A stretch of DNA of 64,000 bases. It comes from Pipra filicauda (taxonomy: Eukaryota; Chordata; Aves; Passeriformes; Pipridae). Shown here piece by piece: positions 1 to 12,200 of the stretch. Location of the stretch: the NCBI RefSeq assembly GCF_003945595.2, contig NW_024104286.1, positions 1,606,685-1,670,684 of the forward strand, given 5' to 3'. Made by a program: the position numbers and the translations under genes. The first letter of the stretch is position 1; each line of letters starts with the position of its first letter. Under the pieces are notes generated by a model. The model was given only the letters and a program-made list of their open reading frames with translations, had not been told where the DNA came from and made no database searches.

Positions 1-687
1 GGATATGACAACAATAGGTATGCTACTCAATGATATGGAGAAGGTGCATGAGTGGGGGGGTGTGTGCCTTCTCTTTAATCAAAACCAATTGACACTTTCC
101 AGTGAAAAATGATCCCACTTTATAATTGTAGGACTTTTCCCCCCAAAAAAATTACTGCATTTCACTTTTCCAGTATTTTGTAACAGTGTCACAAAAATCC
201 TTATCCTCCTAGCTAGATTCAAAATTAAGATAGCATCTCAAACATTTTTACCTTGCAGTTTTTATAAACAGAAAACATTAGCTAACAATTTTAATGAAGT
301 GCTATTAAACTGCCTGAACTTCTCTGGAAATTCTCTGAGAAACCTACATTTAGGTCCACTAGACACATTATTGACATTTCAGCTGTTTCTAATCAGTCTG
401 CTATGCTTATCTGTTTCAGAGCAACAAGGTTGGTCTGCTCCATCAAATTAAGAGACAGTTCATTCAGTCAGACGGAATCATGTGTATCAACATCAACATC
501 CTGTAGACCAGCATGGCATGTGGATATTGTTGACTCCAGAGCTGAGGATATTTCAACAGCGTTTGCTATGTGTTTCTCTGGATCATGGAAAAAGGTCTTT
601 TCTTTCAGAAAGGACAAGTACACTTCTCCCCACAGAGGTCATCTCCCTTTCCTGTGCCATGTTCCTGAAGCAGCTAAGTTTCTCAGG
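1..687. other. AT-rich unique sequence, no gene seen
   Basis: No repeat family, RNA gene or convincing coding frame is visible. Two overlapping frames of about 100 codons in the second half run into the following A tract and end in poly-lysine, which marks them as chance frames. Confidence 0.6.
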
Positions 688-710
688 AAAAAAAAAAAAA
701 AAAAAAAAAA
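688..710. repeat. Poly(A) homopolymer, 23 A
   Basis: An uninterrupted run of 23 A residues, the longest homopolymer I noticed in the window. It could be the tail of a retroposed copy, but there is no AATAAA in the 30 bases before it and no recognisable element upstream. A simple slippage tract is the safer reading. Confidence 0.95.
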
Positions 711-853
711 GGAATGAAATTGTTTTTTGTTTTGTTTGCTTATTTTTTAAAATAAATTTATGTCATCTCAATTTGTTTTGAAACCAAAGGGGTACCGAAA
801 GACTTTCCTTTTGAGTTCACAGAAAAAATATTTACCTAATTTTTTTTGCTTTG

Positions 854-909
854 TGAGAGAGAGAGAGATACATATATATATATGCTATATATATATATAT
901 ATATATATT
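854..909. repeat. Compound GA / TA dinucleotide microsatellite
   Basis: A (GA) run at about 854-868 passes into a (TA) run that continues to 909, interrupted once by GC near 884. The TA half is self-complementary and could form a hairpin. It sits about 50 bases before the first CpG island. Confidence 0.95.
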
Positions 910-1059
910 ATAGTTATTCAGGCAGCTTTACATCCACTTAGATGCTTAGAAGTGTTTTTTTACCCTGCGCTCAGCTGTGCACGCCCACATGGGTACCGAT
1001 GCTTTCGTGACCGCGGCCCGTGAACACTGACAGCGAAATCCCTGCACGTCTCCCGGCGG

Positions 1060-1075
1060 CCACCAGAGGACGCGG
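1060..1075 (+). promoter_or_regulatory. CTCF-like binding site
   Basis: The sequence CCACCAGAGGACGCGG fits the core CTCF consensus CCASYAGRKGGCRSY with one deviation, an A in the GGC block. It lies inside a CpG island, a usual setting for CTCF. The motif reads on the plus strand, pointing into the window. Match judged by eye only. Confidence 0.5.
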
Positions 1076-1114
1076 CGCTCCCAGGACGGTGCTTCCCGTC
1101 ACACCCGGCCAGAA

Positions 1115-1131
1115 AATTCCCTCGGGGAATT
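1115..1131. repeat. Inverted repeat with AP-2-like core
   Basis: AATTCCC and GGGAATT form a perfect 7-bp stem around a 3-base centre. The central nine bases CCCTCGGGG fit the AP-2 consensus SCCTSRGGS. EBF factors bind a similar palindrome with a 2-base spacer, so AP-2 is the better guess here. Confidence 0.5.
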
Positions 1132-1200
1132 AGGTCGTGCTCCAAGTCGCGAATGTGATCGGGGCTTTCTCGAATCCCGCTCGGCGTGATTAAACAACAG

Positions 1201-3280
1201 CCAGTTATACGGAATTCCTGCAAAACCCTCAGGCAAATAGTGTAATGGGACTTGCGTGGGTTATGTGCTGGGGCACTGCCGTAGCTACAGAAGTCAGGTT
1301 TTGAAATCTGGGCCTCATGAATGGCTCTCTACAATTTCTACCTCTCTGAAGAAGTAAGTCTCAAGGTGTAGGGATGGTGGAATATATTTATCAGTAGCAA
1401 ATTTTACATGATTGGTGCTGTTTCCCTCAACAGTGATTCTGTATAATTTACATTGTCAAACTAAAGAGAGGGTAGATTTTCCCTTTATTTGAGTCTTTCT
1501 CCTACTTATATGACACTTTTCTTCTTGACCTCTCACCCTGCAGAACTGTCCTTGTATCCTTGGGGCTGCAGCAGAGGCAAAAGGTCTCTGCCAAGACCTT
1601 GGGATTCTCCCAGACCTGCCTTCACTCCTTTAGGGTTTTGCAGATCAAATCAGCTCAGAAGAGTTAAACTAGAATGAAATTCACTCCCACCCAAACACGT
1701 TGCTAACTGCTTGCTTCAAAAATCCTGTTCTGCATTTTTGGTGGTTTACACACTTCATCCAGAGGTCGGGGATGAGCCAGATCTGAAAAGCAGATGTTGT
1801 GGAAGAGATACTATCCCAGGGGAATTATTATAAAGCTTTCTATAGGCATTGTTTTGCAATTTTTCAGGAATGCAGTCAAATCTCCTTGTTAAGCACTCTG
1901 TGGTGTGGTCAGGACTCACATTATTAACTCATACACTCTGGCTGTTTTTTTCACTCTGTGCTATATGATAATCAGATGTACTATTGTTATTATTTGTATT
2001 GTACTGTGCCTGAAGGTCACACCTAGGACGTTTCTGGTGAAATGCAAATGTATCACAGTTTGCAGGTTTATTGAAGCACAAGTCTTTTATCAGTGCAACA
2101 TGTTGTGGTGTCATTCAGGTTTCATCAGGAAGGGGTTTACCACGTGTAGGGGTCCCCAGGAAGGATGATGACAGCATGAGAGATGGCATCTAGAATTTCA
2201 GCCAAAAAGCAGAGGTGTTATGAAAACAACCAACTGAAAAATGTCCATTTCACAAAGAAATGTGGAGACTTGATTCGGCTCCAAGTGAGAACACGTGCAA
2301 ATTTGGAGAGTTGTCATGTCCTTATTCTGTTCCCACTGCTCTTTGGAGCCTGTTACACCAGGCATGGTGCAGAGAAAGGGCAAGCCTGTCTTCCCCACTT
2401 CCTACTGGAGACCTGAGGCTGCTCAAAAAGGCTGGGAGAGCAGCACTGTTATTCCCACTGAGCACTGCACAGATACTCTCTACCTGGCAAAGTGACATGA
2501 TTGCTGCTGCTGACCTGCTCTGTGTGTTACTAGGAAAAACTATTTGCAGCTCTACTTACATAAGAACTGGGAAGAAGCCTGTGGGAGGATCCCCTTCATC
2601 ATCCAACAGGAAAGACATCCTTCTCCCTTCCTGTAACCCTCAAAGCTGTGGGCAGCAATGACTAAAGTTGTTCACCACAATTCTCCTGCAAAAGGCAGGA
2701 GTGCAAAATATATGTATGTGTCTTGTCACAAAACAGCCCATTAGCCTGGCTTGGACCTCAGTGATCATGTTTTGTACCATTTACTGATGATCTGCTCTCA
2801 GAAATGTCTGGAATAGTGCTATTATCACACTGACTCTTACTGCCCCTCTATTTATTACATTTTCCCCCAATGACTAAAATAAGCATTTCAAAAAAAGGTG
2901 TAAAAAAATCTGTTGTGGAGAATTTTTCCTTTTGCTTAAGTTGCCATTTGAAGAAGTTTCTTTTCAATGACTGAAAGTTACAGGAATGTAAATGACCTAA
3001 GAAGGTCATTTGCATCTTTTTATGTGTATTTCTTCTTTTCTTATGTAGCAAAAGTTTTCTAAAGCACAACTGAAATACTTTATTTCATCCTATCTCCAGC
3101 TTTCATGGTGTCTCATAGGCAACTCAAGAAAAATCAGGAAAGAAAGCTTTTCCAGGCTCATCTCACAGATGGTCTCTCATTTTTCTGTTACAAGAATTAA
3201 AGACAAAACTGCTCCCTCTTCTCTTAATCATTTACTGTTTTCCACAGCTGTCACATTGCCTCCAGCTCAGCGGTCCTACT
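1201..3280. other. Unique sequence, no gene seen
   Basis: Mixed AT-rich sequence. A plus-strand frame of 133 codons at 2260-2661 has no recognisable domain, starts without context and overlaps frames of similar length in other phases. I take it as chance. Confidence 0.55.
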
Positions 3281-3289
3281 GCTTCCGAG

Positions 3290-3545
3290 ATCTCCATGCA
3301 GGGAATTCGCAGCGATCCTCCACTCATTCTCACGGCTTGCGTTCAGATTTCACCCGCAGGAAGAGCAGGGGACGGTGCAGTCCTTGCAGAGGCAGACCTA
3401 CATGTGCCACAGAATTTGTCCCCAGTGTAGGACACAGCAGTGCCAGAGCCCTGGGCGATGCGGGAGCGCAGCCTGCCGGGAAGCGCAGCCCAGCTGCTCG
3501 GCGGGACGCGGCTTTCCCGGCTCGTCTCTCCCGTGCTCGCATAGG
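3290..3545. promoter_or_regulatory. CpG island 2 (small)
   Basis: About 19 CpGs fall in bases 3301-3540, densest in the last 60 bases. Frames on both strands (173 codons plus, 79 and 70 codons minus) overlap it. They owe their length to the scarcity of stop codons in GC-rich DNA and show no domain. Unlike three other CpG-dense sites in the window, I see no CTCF-like motif here. Confidence 0.6.
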
Positions 3546-6500
3546 TGGAGCTTATCCTTTTTTAAAGCAACAGAGAATGTTTTTCGTCCTGTACAAATCA
3601 TGCCTGAGGACACATGACAAAAGCATACGCTGTCCACCCTCCCCCACTTCCTCGCCCGCCAGTCTTAGGTGTCTTCTCCTCTGTAATTAGGTTAAGTAGC
3701 TCTTGCAGAATGAGCTAAGAGGAGATACAGAGCTGGAGCATGGAGACACCTGAGGTCGGTTAAGGTTATTAGGCTCCAGCAGCACTGCTGCAGGAGGAAT
3801 GCTTCCCTCACATTTTTCCCTTTCAGCAAATCCTTGTGGATTGCCTTTAAAGACAGAAAATGTTTTAGAAGAGTGAGAAAGCTGCTTTCAACAATCAGCA
3901 GACTCTCTTTCTTACTCAAATGAGAGAGCGATGTTTCCCTGCAGGTCTCTGTTCTGGCTCTCCTGCCTAATATAGCTCCTTGCCTTTAATTTATGTGTTG
4001 GCAAATGTGCCTTACTGCTGTTTCAAAACAAAATCTCTTTACAATGCGTATATGTATGTGCACATACACACATGCACTTCAGTAACTCATTGCTTGCTCC
4101 TAGTGTATATTTATGGAAGAGAATAGTTCCAAAAGACAGGCATTGTCTTCAGAAAAGACGTTTTTAAAAGCTTATTTTAGATGGTACTGATCTCAATTTT
4201 TTAATCGTGGAGATGATGGGGAGCTCTGAGCAGAAACTGCTGCTAATGTGGCACTCACTGATGTGCCAGGATGTAGAATCCTCAGCATCAGGATGCTTGT
4301 TCACAGCTGAACAGGGAAACTCTAAAATACAGCAATGGGCAGATCAGGCTCCAGAAGCAAGGTCCCTGGAGATTTCTTTCACTTGTAGTAAGATGAATGA
4401 TTTACCTTTCTGTCAGCAACCCTCCTCAGGCTTTGTCTCACATTTCGAGTGAGAAGGTGGTTCCCAGTGGCAGCCAGTGCAGTGTGAGGGAAGGCATTAC
4501 AGAATTGCACACCCAGAATAAAACTACTTCCAACGATTTCAACCCCTTCTTCATCTCACAGTCTGCTTCTACGCTGGGCATTCATGCAGAGCCTTGCAGC
4601 TGTCTGAAGGGGGACATGCTCGCTTTGAGTTAAAAGGTGTTCCCAAGAAGTCAGTCTGGCTAAAGACATTCCTGGCAGATGTTAATCTGAGATCTTACTC
4701 AGGTATTAGTGACCATAACCAATAGGAGGTCCAATAAAGCCCATGAAAAGACCCAGTCCCAGCATTTGTACTGGTAGCACAGTCTGTCTTAGGGTGCAAC
4801 CCTGGGGCGGAAAATCCTGGTATGACTTAGGAGCACTTCCTAAAATACCCCGGTACTTTCTACAGCTGAGCAATGAGCTGCAATAACATTATACCAGGAC
4901 TTGAGAATTTCCATGCTGTCACCTCTGCCCTCCCATTTTGACAACTAAATGAGATTAAAAGTTCAGTCATGAATTTCAATGATGAAGCCAACCACCTCAT
5001 TTTTAGGAGGTTGCAGTGAATTAGATTAGCTGAGGGACAAGGTAAAGAGAGGCTTACAACTGCAATTAAGTGAACAAGGAACTTAAAAAAAGAAGGTTAT
5101 GGAAGGTTGGTGTTTAAATGGCAATAGGCCATGACTACTGCTGCAGCACCATGCTTAAGGCTTTAGATTCAGGAGAGACAACCTCAGCTGGCCCCTTTTG
5201 TGCCACCACCCCGAGCCTACCTGTTTGTCCAAAACCTGGAACTGGCTAGCCAAGGGCACTTTATAGTAGACATGCAATGGAGTTGGAAAGGGGAATATTG
5301 AGCTGTGTGAACAGGGAGGCTTAGGTGGAGGTGCTGGCTTTGGAAAGTCTGACAGTGCTTAAGAAGAAATGGCTGTGGGAAATGCAAACAACAGGCTATC
5401 CTATGGAAAATGAAATACTTGCATTTCATTGAAAGTCACAGCCTGTAAATGCATTGGTTGCTTTCATATTCAAGTTGTTTAAAAAACAGTGTCCTTCAGC
5501 TTTCTGAATGTCTGAGCAATTGACATAATACAAAAAATCTCTGCACAGCTGAATTAAAAGTCACAAGGGTGAAAGCAAATGGGGAAGCAAGAAGACAAAC
5601 AGTGAGAAGTGGACAATGAAAGCAAAAGAGTGAATGGATGGAGCAAAGCGTAAAAGACTGGTAAAATGTTGGAACTGGTTCCACAACAAAATTCCAGTTT
5701 CTGGAATAATGAACTAATATTGAGGTCTTCTTTGCTCTGGAGCTTCTGTTTCTCTTTGTTTGGAAACATTTAGACACCTGCAGCATAGTCATGAAAATGT
5801 TTATAAGTCTAAACCTTCATAAATCTGCAGGAGATGTAAATCATTTGTCATCTGCTATTTGCTAGTCTCTTATAAAAATGTCAATCATTCCAGCAGGGTT
5901 TGATTGGAGTAGCCAAATACTAACAGAAAATACTGAATGGGGACTAATTCAGGAATTGACAGCCAAGACAATCTGCTTTCCTTGAACACGTGCTTTTTCT
6001 TAAGAGAGGCCTGGGTGACATCACGTCTGGGCATTCTAGATCTCAATGGCATGGACAAGATGCCTCCTTTCGCTTAAATGGGGTTTACCACACCTTGCAG
6101 CGTGCCTGGAGCTGATACCTTGCCTTGCTGCTGCTTTGGCCTTTTTCCTCAAAGTGCACCTGGGCAACGGTGAAATGTTCTTCGGGAGAAAAAGGCAAAA
6201 CAGCAGTTCCCTAATCTTATGAGTGATACAACACATTTCCCACCCCTCTCCTCCTGCCTTCTTCTCTTAGGTCATGAAGGACATTTTCCTCCTTGAGAGT
6301 GTGTTTGAAGCCAATGACAAAGCCAGGGGACCCCTCTGCTCGGAGCACATGGTGTTTGGTTGGCCCCATTCCAGCATGGAGGCGGGGCACAGGGTCCTAC
6401 CTGGTACCTCTGCTGGGCCATGGGGCTGGGGCATTCCTTGTGCTTGTGTTTGTGCTTGTCACCAGCCCGTGCCCATAGCAGTCACACACCTCACTGTAGT

Positions 6501-8441
6501 GTGGCAGGTCTGGCCAGAGGGTGCTTGTTCATATCCTGTATCCCTTGGGGCTCTTGCAGTCCCAGGATGGGACACAGGGAAGCTGTCAGGATGGGGGAAA
6601 GAACATGTTGAGTTGAGATAGCACCAAATAGCATTTTTGTTCAAAGCTGTGCTGGGCTTTGTTAGTCTGCAACTGTCCTAAAGCAACAGGAGGTCAGCAT
6701 GGCAATTGCTGGATCCTAAGACTTCCTCTCTGCTTTATACGTGGCATCTTTTTGACACAAATGCAGGTGCTGCCTCCAATGGTCCTGCTACTGTTTTCCA
6801 ACAGGAATCCCATTTTTGACTGATTCAGTTATATGCAGTCATTCACCCAGGCTTTACAAGGCTGGGCATGGCTGGAGGGTAAAGGTGGAAGGTCTCAGGA
6901 GCCCTTTTGCTTTATCACAAAGTGTATGATCTTACTTTTGCAGCTCAATGTGGATTCCCACGGCAACACTTTCAACAACACTGCAAATCCCGGCATCCTT
7001 GTGCAGTCAAGCTAAATTTACATTACAATATTACACCATGGAAGTATATTAACAGTAATTGCTGTTAAATGAGGCAGGAACATTTTAAGAGAATGGTTTC
7101 TGTGGGGAGAAAAAACAAGGCAAAAAAAATTTTAGTGGCTTAAGACCTTGCACAATCTGGAGAAATACACTCAATAATAAGTTGACAGAAAGGTTCACCT
7201 GTGAAAGAGCTATTCTCTGTTCCCCAGCTGCAAATCCCCGTGTGTTTAGGACTTTCAGGAGCGGCATGAGTTACCAGTGACTGGCTGATGCTCTCTGTGC
7301 AAGGATATACACCGTATATATACACTTGTGTGAAGTACTGTGATAAAAAATATCACCAAAACACTTCCTATCCTCCTGCCTCCTCCAGTGGATACTTTTG
7401 AGAATTGTTGCTGACCGTAGGAAAAATAAAAACACAGTAATTTTCATTCTGTAGTAATATTTTTACACTGCTTGGTTGGAAAAAGGCAACAAGCTTTTCT
7501 TCTTTCAAGATCATAATTAGTTGTTTATTATTAGTGGGTTTTAGCACCACACAGTTACACTCATATGTCAGGACCATAGCACATTAGGTCAGGAGTGACC
7601 TCACTCTAATGGTGTGGTCCAAGCTACAAAGAGCAACAGATTGGGACGCCAAATGTGATATGAGTTTTTTAGAAGCTGAATTGCCTCATCTGTACTAGCT
7701 TGGAGGAAAAGTGTGTAATATTCTGGCTGGACAACATGGGAAGAAAAATAACTAACAATCTTCTCTTGTATGGCCAATTTACCACCTTTAGTAATGACCA
7801 AAACAAACAAACTAAACAAACTAACAAGAAAGTTGTAGTTTCCCTGTTCTCAGTACCATCCTTAGACTTTTGCCTGAATTGTCCTCATCAGGGTAACTGC
7901 TGCTGGTACTCCAGGAAACACTTGCCCATGTGGTGGCTGCATTGCTGCTGATGGAATGGTGAGACAAGGTGTGCACCAATATTCCCAAGATATTATTTTA
8001 TTCCATTGCTACTTAATACTGTGAAAAACCACCCTTCAGTTATTCTTATATGAGGCATAATGAAATAAATGTTTCATTATTTGAAAATAAATTTTTGAAG
8101 GAGTTTGTCGAGGATAAAAAAAACCATTATCCATTTGTGAGTGTTCATAGACACTTCCATTTGCCATTTTTGAATGATCAGATCCATGGTAGCTGGAGCA
8201 TTAGAAGAGTGTAGTCTAAGTCATATAATCATAGGAAGCAGGATTTCTCATGTATTCCCCTACCTTACCCAGGTTTCCACATCAGTCCTAGCAGACAGTT
8301 CATTCACTGATCCTTAAAAATCTGATGGTGAGACTTCACAGCTGTTTCAGGCAGTCTTTTTACATCCTTCATGATCCTCAACAGTTACTCCACCAGTCAG
8401 AGACAGGAAATAGTTTTCTCATGCCACAAATATTTGGGCGA
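3546..8441. other. Unique sequence, no gene seen
   Basis: About 4.9 kb of ordinary AT-rich DNA with no recognised repeat family apart from a short palindrome at 4053-4068. The many frames of 60-115 codons overlap each other on both strands and none resembles a known protein. Some very old repeats may be too diverged to see by eye. Confidence 0.5.
4053..4068. repeat. 16-bp perfect palindrome
   Basis: TGTATGTGCACATACA is identical to its reverse complement. It sits in a short purine/pyrimidine-alternating stretch, of the kind that can take up Z-DNA or a cruciform. No function is evident. Confidence 0.8.
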
Positions 8442-9288
8442 TGTGATGGGTTGGCTGCAGCCAAACACATCGCCAGCCACTTGCTCACCCTGCCCAGGAG
8501 GAAGGGGAGAGAACAGGAAGAACAGGAGTGATAAAATGTATGAGTTGAGGTAAAGACAGGTTGAACACTTATTGTTTCCTGAAATTACTGTTACAAGCAA
8601 AAGACGCAGGGCCTGGGAAATTACTTTATTGCCGATTAGCATAAACATTTAATTGCTTATCCAGGTACTGGAAAACAAAAACCACAAAAATTTCAATACT
8701 TAGGGAAAAGGCTTTTCCTCTACCTTTCTCAGTCTCACCTTCACTTCAGATACCTCTCCTCTTCCCTTCCTTGTCTCCACTCCCCTTCTTATTGCCACAG
8801 GGTTGCACTCAGTCCCTTTCATAAGGCAGTACAGGAGTCTGGTGTCTGGATACAACAGTTTCTTTGTGTCACTCACTGTTTCTCACTCTTTTCTTCTGCT
8901 ACTCCCTCCTTCTCACACTTTTTTTATCCTCCAACATGGGTCCTTCATGGGCTACAGTCTTTTTGGAGAGTTCCTACTCTGGTGTGGGTTACCCATGTAC
9001 CACAGCCACTTTTGGGGGGAGTTACCAGCTCTGCCGTGCAGTTCCTCTTACTCCTCTGGTCTTGCTGTGCCCTCTTACTCAGCTTTTACCACCCTTCATT
9101 AAATAAGTTTTCACAGAAATGCCCTTGGTCAGTTCAGAGGAGCCGCTATCTTGGCTGAGGGGCTGAGCTGTGCCCTCCAGTGGGTCAGTGGGAGACAGCC
9201 TGGTACCAGAGTCAGACATAGACTCTTCTCACAGAGGCTCCTCCTGAAGCTCCCCACTGCCAACAGCTTGCCATGCACACCCAAGACA
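8442..9288 (-). mobile_element. Solo LTR of a bird endogenous retrovirus (old copy)
   Basis: The block matches, along its whole length as I remember it, a widespread bird LTR family that opens TGT-TGGGT-TGC-TGGCAAG and ends CCCATCAC. Read on the minus strand it begins TGTCTTGGGTGTGCATGG at 9288 and ends CCATCACA at 8442, so the TG...CA ends are kept. A TTATTTAA TATA-like box lies near 9099-9112 and an AATAAA signal at 8625-8630, in the order expected for U3 then R. The middle is a long C/T-rich stretch on the plus strand. No gag, pol or env sequence flanks it and no matching 5-base target duplication is visible (GGCGA against GGATA). It is therefore an old solo LTR formed by recombination. 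The clade is probably ERVL-like, but I am not sure of it. A 99-codon plus frame inside is spurious. Confidence 0.75.
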
Positions 9289-12200
9289 GGATATTTCAAC
9301 TATTTCCCATTCCATGACTGAATGAATTCAACTTCAGTGGTTTTGGACACAAGAAAATAGCCAAGAACAGGTTGGCTACTGTCACAGAGCACAGATGCTC
9401 ACCTGAGTGTCTCAGTTCTCAAACAGTATCTTAACCTGCAAATTGCCTAAGCTTGGATTGTTGGGGTGGAAAAAGGTGGTGGAGATAGACATGACTTTCC
9501 TCTCTTGACCATGGGTTTGCAATGCTAAAATATCAACAAAGGAAAACACTTGTGTTGAAAAACCTTGATCCATTTTCCAATCAAACATGTTTTGGGAGCA
9601 ACTGCCAAATCAATTCCTGTAGGAGAAGGTTTCTGATCTATCTCCCCTGCTGAAGGATAGGGCAAGTGAATGCCATCATGAAACAAGAATGCCTCCTCAA
9701 TCTCAAGGTCTGCCTAAAAGCAGTAGGGATGACAGCAGTAATTTTGTTAAGGCTTTTCAGGGTGATTGAATGATTTTGATTTGCATTTCTTTATTGGAAG
9801 GATGAAGAATAGTCCTTACTTCATGAAAGAATGTTCCTGATGACATACTCCTCTCAAGGGCTTTTTGACAGTTTTAAACACACATATTCTGGTTCTTAGC
9901 TAGTGTAAGCTGGTGTAGGTCCATCGCAGCCATCACATCTCTATGAAATGATGAAGTGTCTGTGAGGTAAAGAGTTGAAATAATACTAAAATAAAATTGT
10001 TTTAATGGCTCTGATACTCATCTAAACCCATGCAGATTTTGTTTGACATAAGTACTCTAATTTCACTGGAGTTCTTACAGCAAGAGGACCTCAGAGTCTT
10101 GCATCTTGTACTTGTAGGTAGAAGTGGCAGCAGATTACATGTATTGTAATGATGGATGTAGCAAACACACACCCATTTCAATCCCCAGGGTAAAACATTT
10201 CTCTTGGGAAAGCAATGCAATATTAGAAAAGTATGATTTTTATAAGCCTATAATTACATTTTTGCACAGCTCTATTTCCCCAGGGTTGAATTCACATTTA
10301 TTGGATTACCAAAGTAATCCAGAGCAATGTCACACTGTTACGGGATAAATTCCAGGTGGCCAAAGCTACTCCAGCAGAGGGAACTGCTTGATTGTCTGCT
10401 TTGAATCTTCAGGAACTTTAGAAAGACTCCAAAGTTGAAGTAACAACTTTTCTATCTCCCTTTACTTAAATGTGTCCTCACTGTGACACTCTAAGCAGAT
10501 TGTACAAAAAGTTTGACATTTCATGAAAAGAAATCTCCAAACTGTCAGAAGTTTGACAGCAAGTCCTTTATGGCTTAAAAATCTTTACAGATTCATCACG
10601 AAATTCTAGGAAATATGGGATTGGTATTTTTGCTTTCTGCCTCTAAGTCTTAAAAGACTTGTGTGAATTGGTCTCAACTTCTGATACATTCTACCTTATT
10701 TTTCTTACTTCAAATCTCTTTCTTATCTAGGTCTGTGGTTTGATATCAATATAGAGAATTAAATCCAAGGGACACATTTTAGAAACTCACAAAATGTTAG
10801 ATCACCACAATATTCCAACATCCTATCTGTGAAAGAGCATCTTTATCTTAGGAGCTGGAAAGCTGCATCACTCAGCAGCACACCCTGAGATACTCAGGAT
10901 GCTGTGAAGAAATAAATCTGCATCTCTAGAGTGCTTAAACCACAACTCTGTCCTTACTGCCATACATTTCTTGGAAATTTAAGTTGTAGCCATCCACAGA
11001 ATACCACACTGATCCAAATTAATTTCTCCATAGACCACTGATAGGATTGCAGCAAGGGTGGTCTAAAATCACAAGCAAGAGCAAGTTTGCAGGCTTATGG
11101 AGAAGGAAGGTGTGCTCACATGCCTGAATGCTTGACAATTTTTAACCCATTTGCATTAGTTAGTCTAAAAAAAGATAGATTTACATACAATCTACATACA
11201 GCCCTTATCTTGCTGCATGCATCAAGTATCTTTTTTACCAGTACCTGAGAGATTAATATTCCTTCCTAAGACCAGTCCTTGGCTCACCCCCACAAGGACG
11301 AAAATTATTATGTTTGCATCTTACTGCCATAGGAATCAATGGGAATTATACCCTCCCATCCGCAGCCTGTCCCAGCCAAGTCCTCAAGCACTTTCATGAG
11401 CTGCCCTCAGCCCCATGACCTGTGGGAAGGCTGTGGCAGGGCCAGGGGCAGCCACTGGTGGATCTTGCAGGGCTGCAGTCTGGTGCTCACTGATCACCCC
11501 CAGATCAGGGTCTGCACAGGATCCCATGGCAAACCCATGGCACTGGGCCTGGCTGTTCTCACTGCACCTGTATGCCCAGGCACTATTATGTATGCCCTCT
11601 CCTGACACATTTCTGTGCCTCAGCTGAGAGCTCTTGATGGGAGTTGTGCTAACTTAGCAGCAAGAGAAACGTTCAGATGAGGAACTGCTCCGTTCAGAGT
11701 CATCACTTTTGCATTTCTACGTGAAAAGTCAACACCTTAGTTTAATCTCACAGCTTTCTGTTCAGATGCGATTTAAATATAAAAGCATAAACTTGGTGTA
11801 AAGAAAAAGGTGATGCACTCACTTGCAATTGTTTATGTTAAAGGCTAGCACCATACAGAAATAAAGCTGGTCTTCCTGTAGTTTTATAATCATGATAGTA
11901 TGCCATTCATAAGCATTACATACCACACATTTTTTTTTCTGTGGTACACAAGGATAAGTAATTATGCCACATCTAGGCTAGAAGAGAAACAAATCCTTCA
12001 AAGGAAGAGGAGAACCTGCTCTCAAGTTTTATCCCTCTTCCAAGAAGAAGCAGTGTTTTTAGCATTGATAATGAAACAACGGACTTAAAATTTGATCTTT
12101 CAGATTAAAACAAAGATTTCTTTTAGTATTCAGAGTATAATAACCCCTTATGGAGTTGTCTGCCATTCTAGAAGGGTGATGATGGAGGCAGACCATCATC

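Larger units (their letters stand above)
955..1200. promoter_or_regulatory. CpG island 1
   Basis: I count about 26 CpG dinucleotides in bases 961-1200, against near absence in the flanks, and base composition shifts sharply to GC-rich. Islands of this kind in vertebrates are usually unmethylated promoters or CTCF/enhancer sites. No TATA box or clear first-exon donor was found, so the direction of any transcript is unknown. An 87-codon minus-strand frame crosses the island but has no recognisable domain. The island holds a CTCF-like site and an inverted repeat, listed separately. Confidence 0.75.

Noticed and set aside
403..710. Possible processed pseudogene ending in the A23 tract
   Set aside because: No polyadenylation signal, no recognisable parent transcript and no target duplication. 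The lysine run is just the A tract.
3169..3690. 173-codon plus-strand frame
   Set aside because: Same situation over CpG island 2; no domain and overlapping open phases.
8803..9102. 99-codon serine/leucine-rich plus frame
   Set aside because: It lies wholly inside the retroviral LTR, antisense to it.
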